NCBI GenBank assembly: GCA_045657945.1
Contig: JAZOUB010000041.1
Coordinates: forward strand, 49,816 to 113,815
Origin: HGM04593 sp045657945
GTDB lineage: Bacteria; Bacteroidota; Bacteroidia; Bacteroidales; Bacteroidaceae
Reading direction: 5' to 3'
Length of the DNA stretch: 64,000 nt
The notes under the pieces are model-generated. The model saw only the letters and a list, made by a program, of their open reading frames with translations. It made no database searches and had not been told where the DNA came from. Below are positions 61,822 to 64,000 of the stretch, piece by piece. Position numbers and translations under genes: made by a program. Within the stretch, counting starts at the first letter, position 1. The number at the start of each line of letters is the position of its first letter.

Positions 61822-62655
61822 ATGACTACAGCACGCACTATAAATATTCGCGGCAAACTCATGCCTTTGGATACTCCGGTGGTCATGGGTATTCTCAATA
61901 TCACCGATGACTCTTTTTATGAAGGGTCAAGGGTTGCTTCGCCTGGCGAACTAGTGCAGCGCGCCGCGGCTATGCTCGAGGCAGGTGCCGGAATACTGGA
62001 TTTGGGCGCATGCTCAACCCGCCCCGGTTCAGCCCCGGTTGAAGAGGCTGTGGAACTTTCAAGGCTCCATGCTGCGCTTGAGTTGCTCGATAAGGAATTG
62101 CCGGGTGCAGTTGTCTCGGTCGATACATTCAGGGCTGCAGTAGCAAGGGAGTGTGTTGCCAATCACAATGTGGCAATAATAAATGATGTCTCGGGCTTCG
62201 AATGGGATGCTGTAATGTTCGAAGCTGTAGCAGAACTGCGCGTGCCATACGTGTTGACCCACTCGGTAGGTTATGCCGGTGATGCAGTGCGGTACGGCGA
62301 TTTTATGCCACAGGTGCTCAAACGTCTTGCCGACAAATTATGGCAGTTGCGTCAGGCCGGTGTTGTCGATGTTATAGTTGACCCGGGATTTGGCTTTGGC
62401 AAGAGCCTGGAGCAGAATTACCGTATGTTAGCTTCACTGCGTGACTTTGAACTGCTCGATGCGCCATTGTTGGTGGGGCTTTCGCGTAAGTCAATGATAA
62501 CACGCCTGTTGGGTGTCAATGCCACCGATGCGTTGGCGGCAACAACGGCGCTGAACCTGACGGCACTCTTGAATGGAGCAAACATTCTGCGAGTACATGA
62601 TGTGTCCGAGGCTGTTCAGGCAGTAAGGTTGGCGCAAGCGTTGAATCTTGAATGA
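61822..62655 (+). CDS. folP: Dihydropteroate synthase
   Basis: From ATG 61822 (MTTARTINIRGKLMPLDTPV) the protein has 277 residues, the usual FolP length. Motifs are VVMGILNITDDSFYEGSR (pterin site), GAGILDLGACSTRPGS, SVDTFRAAVA, IINDVSGFEWD, VIVDPGFGFGKSLEQN and LLVGLSRKSMI. It condenses p-aminobenzoate with the pterin diphosphate in folate synthesis and is the sulfonamide target. The STRPG loop is intact. A -7 box TAACTTTG at 61808-61815 lies so close that the transcript may have almost no leader. cdaA follows 24 nt later, a common Bacteroidetes pair. Confidence 0.96.
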   Translation: MTTARTINIRGKLMPLDTPVVMGILNITDDSFYEGSRVASPGELVQRAAAMLEAGAGILDLGACSTRPGSAPVEEAVELSRLHAALELLDKELPGAVVSVDTFRAAVARECVANHNVAIINDVSGFEWDAVMFEAVAELRVPYVLTHSVGYAGDAVRYGDFMPQVLKRLADKLWQLRQAGVVDVIVDPGFGFGKSLEQNYRMLASLRDFELLDAPLLVGLSRKSMITRLLGVNATDALAATTALNLTALLNGANILRVHDVSEAVQAVRLAQALNLE

Positions 62656-62679
62656 TTTAGATATAATAATTAGGATAGA

Positions 62680-63438
62680 ATGTTTTTTGATTTTACAATA
62701 AAGGATGCAATAGATATTCTGCTTTTTGCACTTTTGCTCTATTATCTGTATAAGATGATGAAGGAGTCGGGTTCCTTGAATATCTTTGCAGGAATAATGA
62801 TATTCCTTTTTGTTTGGGTGCTCGTCTCAAAGATACTTGACATGCGTCTGCTTGGTTCGGTCTTTGATCAGATGATGAACGTCGGTGCTATTGCACTTGT
62901 GGTCATATTCCATGACGAGATCAGAACATTCTTCAAGGGAATTGGCTCGCGTCGTTATTTCAAATACTTTGCAACTCTTTTCAACAGGAAGGATGCGAAT
63001 AATGAATCTGTTGAGGTTATGCCGGTTGTCATGGCATGCAAGAGTATGGCGCAACAGAAGGTTGGCGCACTTATCGTTGTTGAGAAGCGTGTCTCTCTCG
63101 ATGATGTAATAAAAACAGGAGAGCCCATAAACTCAGACATCAGTCAGCGTCTTATAGAATCAATCTTCTTTAAAAATGCCCCCTTGCATGATGGTGCAAT
63201 GATAATTCGCGATGGTCGTATAGTTGCAGCGCAATGTATTCTGCCTGTTTCTCACGATCTTGATATCCCAAGGCGTCTGGGCTTGCGTCATCGCTCTGCA
63301 ATGGGTATTTCCGAAATCTCCGATGCTGTTGCAATTGTAGTTTCCGAGGAAACCGGTAATATATCCGTTGCCATGAATGGTAAGTTCTATCTGAATCTCG
63401 ATGCTCACAAGCTCGAACAACTGCTGTCCGAGCAGTAA
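62680..63438 (+). CDS. cdaA: Diadenylate cyclase CdaA
   Basis: The 252-residue protein has three N-terminal membrane helices (AIDILLFALLLYYLYKMM, IFAGIMIFLFVWVLV, MMNVGAIALVVIF) and a DisA_N cyclase domain (about 100-250) with the catalytic LHDGAMIIRDGR and LRHRSAMGISE motifs. It makes cyclic di-AMP from two ATP at the inner membrane, a second messenger for potassium and cell-wall balance. It follows folP, as usual in this phylum, and ends before a hairpin terminator. Confidence 0.96.
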   Translation: MFFDFTIKDAIDILLFALLLYYLYKMMKESGSLNIFAGIMIFLFVWVLVSKILDMRLLGSVFDQMMNVGAIALVVIFHDEIRTFFKGIGSRRYFKYFATLFNRKDANNESVEVMPVVMACKSMAQQKVGALIVVEKRVSLDDVIKTGEPINSDISQRLIESIFFKNAPLHDGAMIIRDGRIVAAQCILPVSHDLDIPRRLGLRHRSAMGISEISDAVAIVVSEETGNISVAMNGKFYLNLDAHKLEQLLSEQ

Positions 63439-63456
63439 TGCGTAATATATAAGATT

Positions 63457-63485
63457 GAAGCTCCCCTTGCCGGGGAGCTTCTTTA
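63457..63485 (+). terminator. Terminator after cdaA
   Basis: GAAGCTCCCC and GGGGAGCTTC pair perfectly around a 5-nt loop, followed by a short T-containing run. It lies 18 nt after the stop. Confidence 0.8.
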
Positions 63486-63780
63486 ATATATATATAAAGG
63501 TAGGCTTTTGTAAATTTAACTCACGCTTCGCTGCTTCGGTTAACCTTTTTGCCTTTTTCGCCCCTTTGTGCCTAATGAAGTGAAAGCTGAAAAGTGAAAA
63601 GTGAAAACTGAGAACTATAAACACCTTTTCGTTTTAACCTTTCTTTTCGCCCTTTTGGACCTTATATCTCTCACACTAAAAAACTTTAAAAAAATACCTT
63701 TTGCAAATCGTTGAAAATCAATGCCTGAAAAAATGGTACTCAAAAAAGTGTGATTTTTTTTGAAAAAAAAGATGCAAATG

Positions 63781-63812
63781 TTTTGTCAGTTCAAAATCTT
63801 GCCTTACCTTTG
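63781..63812 (+). promoter_or_regulatory. Strong promoter, probably of an rRNA operon beyond the window
   Basis: TTTTG (63781-63785), a 19-nt spacer and TACCTTTG (63805-63812) match the Bacteroidetes consensus exactly. The long leader that follows without any ORF fits a ribosomal RNA operon. Confidence 0.55.
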
Positions 63813-64000
63813 TACTCGCTTTCGGCAAGCAACGCGGTAACGCGATGCGGAACGAAGGACAAGATAGATCCTTGACATCATTCCATACAGACAAGCAGTA
63901 CAACCTTGCTTTTTTATTAAGCAAGAAGCGTAAGGAACGAAAAACGAACCGTCAATAATTTGAAATAATTTATTCCGGCCAGTACAAACAAATTTGATTA

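Larger units (their letters stand above)
63439..64000. other. Non-coding right end: terminator, repeat tract, probable rRNA leader
   Basis: After the cdaA terminator comes A/T-rich sequence with irregular AAAAGG-type units (about 63540-63665), then the strong promoter at 63781-63812 and about 190 nt of leader to the window end. No ORF is supported. The leader sequence after the promoter looks like the region upstream of 16S rRNA in Bacteroidales, but the 16S start itself is not in the window. Confidence 0.5.

Overview
The window looks like a chromosome segment of a gut-type member of the order Bacteroidales (Bacteroidota), possibly Prevotellaceae-like; I cannot fix the genus. The evidence is sprA next to ruvA, a cluster of proteins with type IX secretion (T9SS) C-terminal sorting domains, promoters of the Bacteroidetes TTG-N19-TAnnTTTG type, the folP-cdaA pair, and a tmRNA whose tag ends in YALAA. 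No insertion sequence, integrase, phage gene or CRISPR array was found.

Layout. 1-5993 (minus strand): the N-terminal half of the T9SS translocon protein SprA, ruvA, and an ABC exporter. 6152-8936 (plus): a secreted transglutaminase-like protein and a 50-residue ORF. 9022-10727 (minus): a C10 cysteine protease between two related small lipoproteins. 10941-11335: tmRNA. 11505-13502 (plus): mntP and a CcsA-type cytochrome c biogenesis protein. 13599-29888 (minus): a T9SS cargo region with a 3060-residue C10 protease/sialidase fusion, a GEVED protein, a serine-type sulfatase and a 586-residue cargo protein, plus two small W-x-N-[LI]-W peptides and a non-coding stretch with REP-like palindromes. 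30084-40377 (minus): SemiSWEET, prmA, a GT4/MATE/GT90 glycan group, FKBP, a TSCPD protein, a GH20 hexosaminidase and a TRIC-family channel. 40549-42775 (plus): PAP2 phosphatase, a third small peptide, nadA and a small membrane protein. 42814-44843 (minus): amidase and MlaD. 45263-48659 (plus): GH77 glucanotransferase and a formate/nitrite-type transporter. 48749-55624 (minus): two M60 mucinase-type metalloproteases. 55985-59788 (plus): a large secreted protein with strongly biased codons. 60043-61689 (minus): an HPr-kinase-like/S26-peptidase/PqqD operon. 61822-63438 (plus): folP and cdaA. The right end carries a strong promoter that probably serves an rRNA operon outside the window.

How the genes fit together. 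Sialidase, hexosaminidase, sulfatase, two M60 proteases and two C10 proteases are the activities needed to take apart host mucin-type glycoproteins. Most carry a T9SS sorting domain and would be exported through the SprA translocon encoded at the left end.

The most novel candidate is the kinase/peptidase/PqqD operon, taken with three intact small peptides (and one broken copy) that share a YxxP leader motif near the N-terminus and a W-x-N-[LI]-W C-terminus. This has the parts of an uncharacterised peptide-modification system; the link between operon and peptides is inference. A second unusual feature is that three promoters have a homopolymeric G tract (7, 10 and 13 G) exactly 19 nt upstream of the -7 box, in the place of the normal -33 element.
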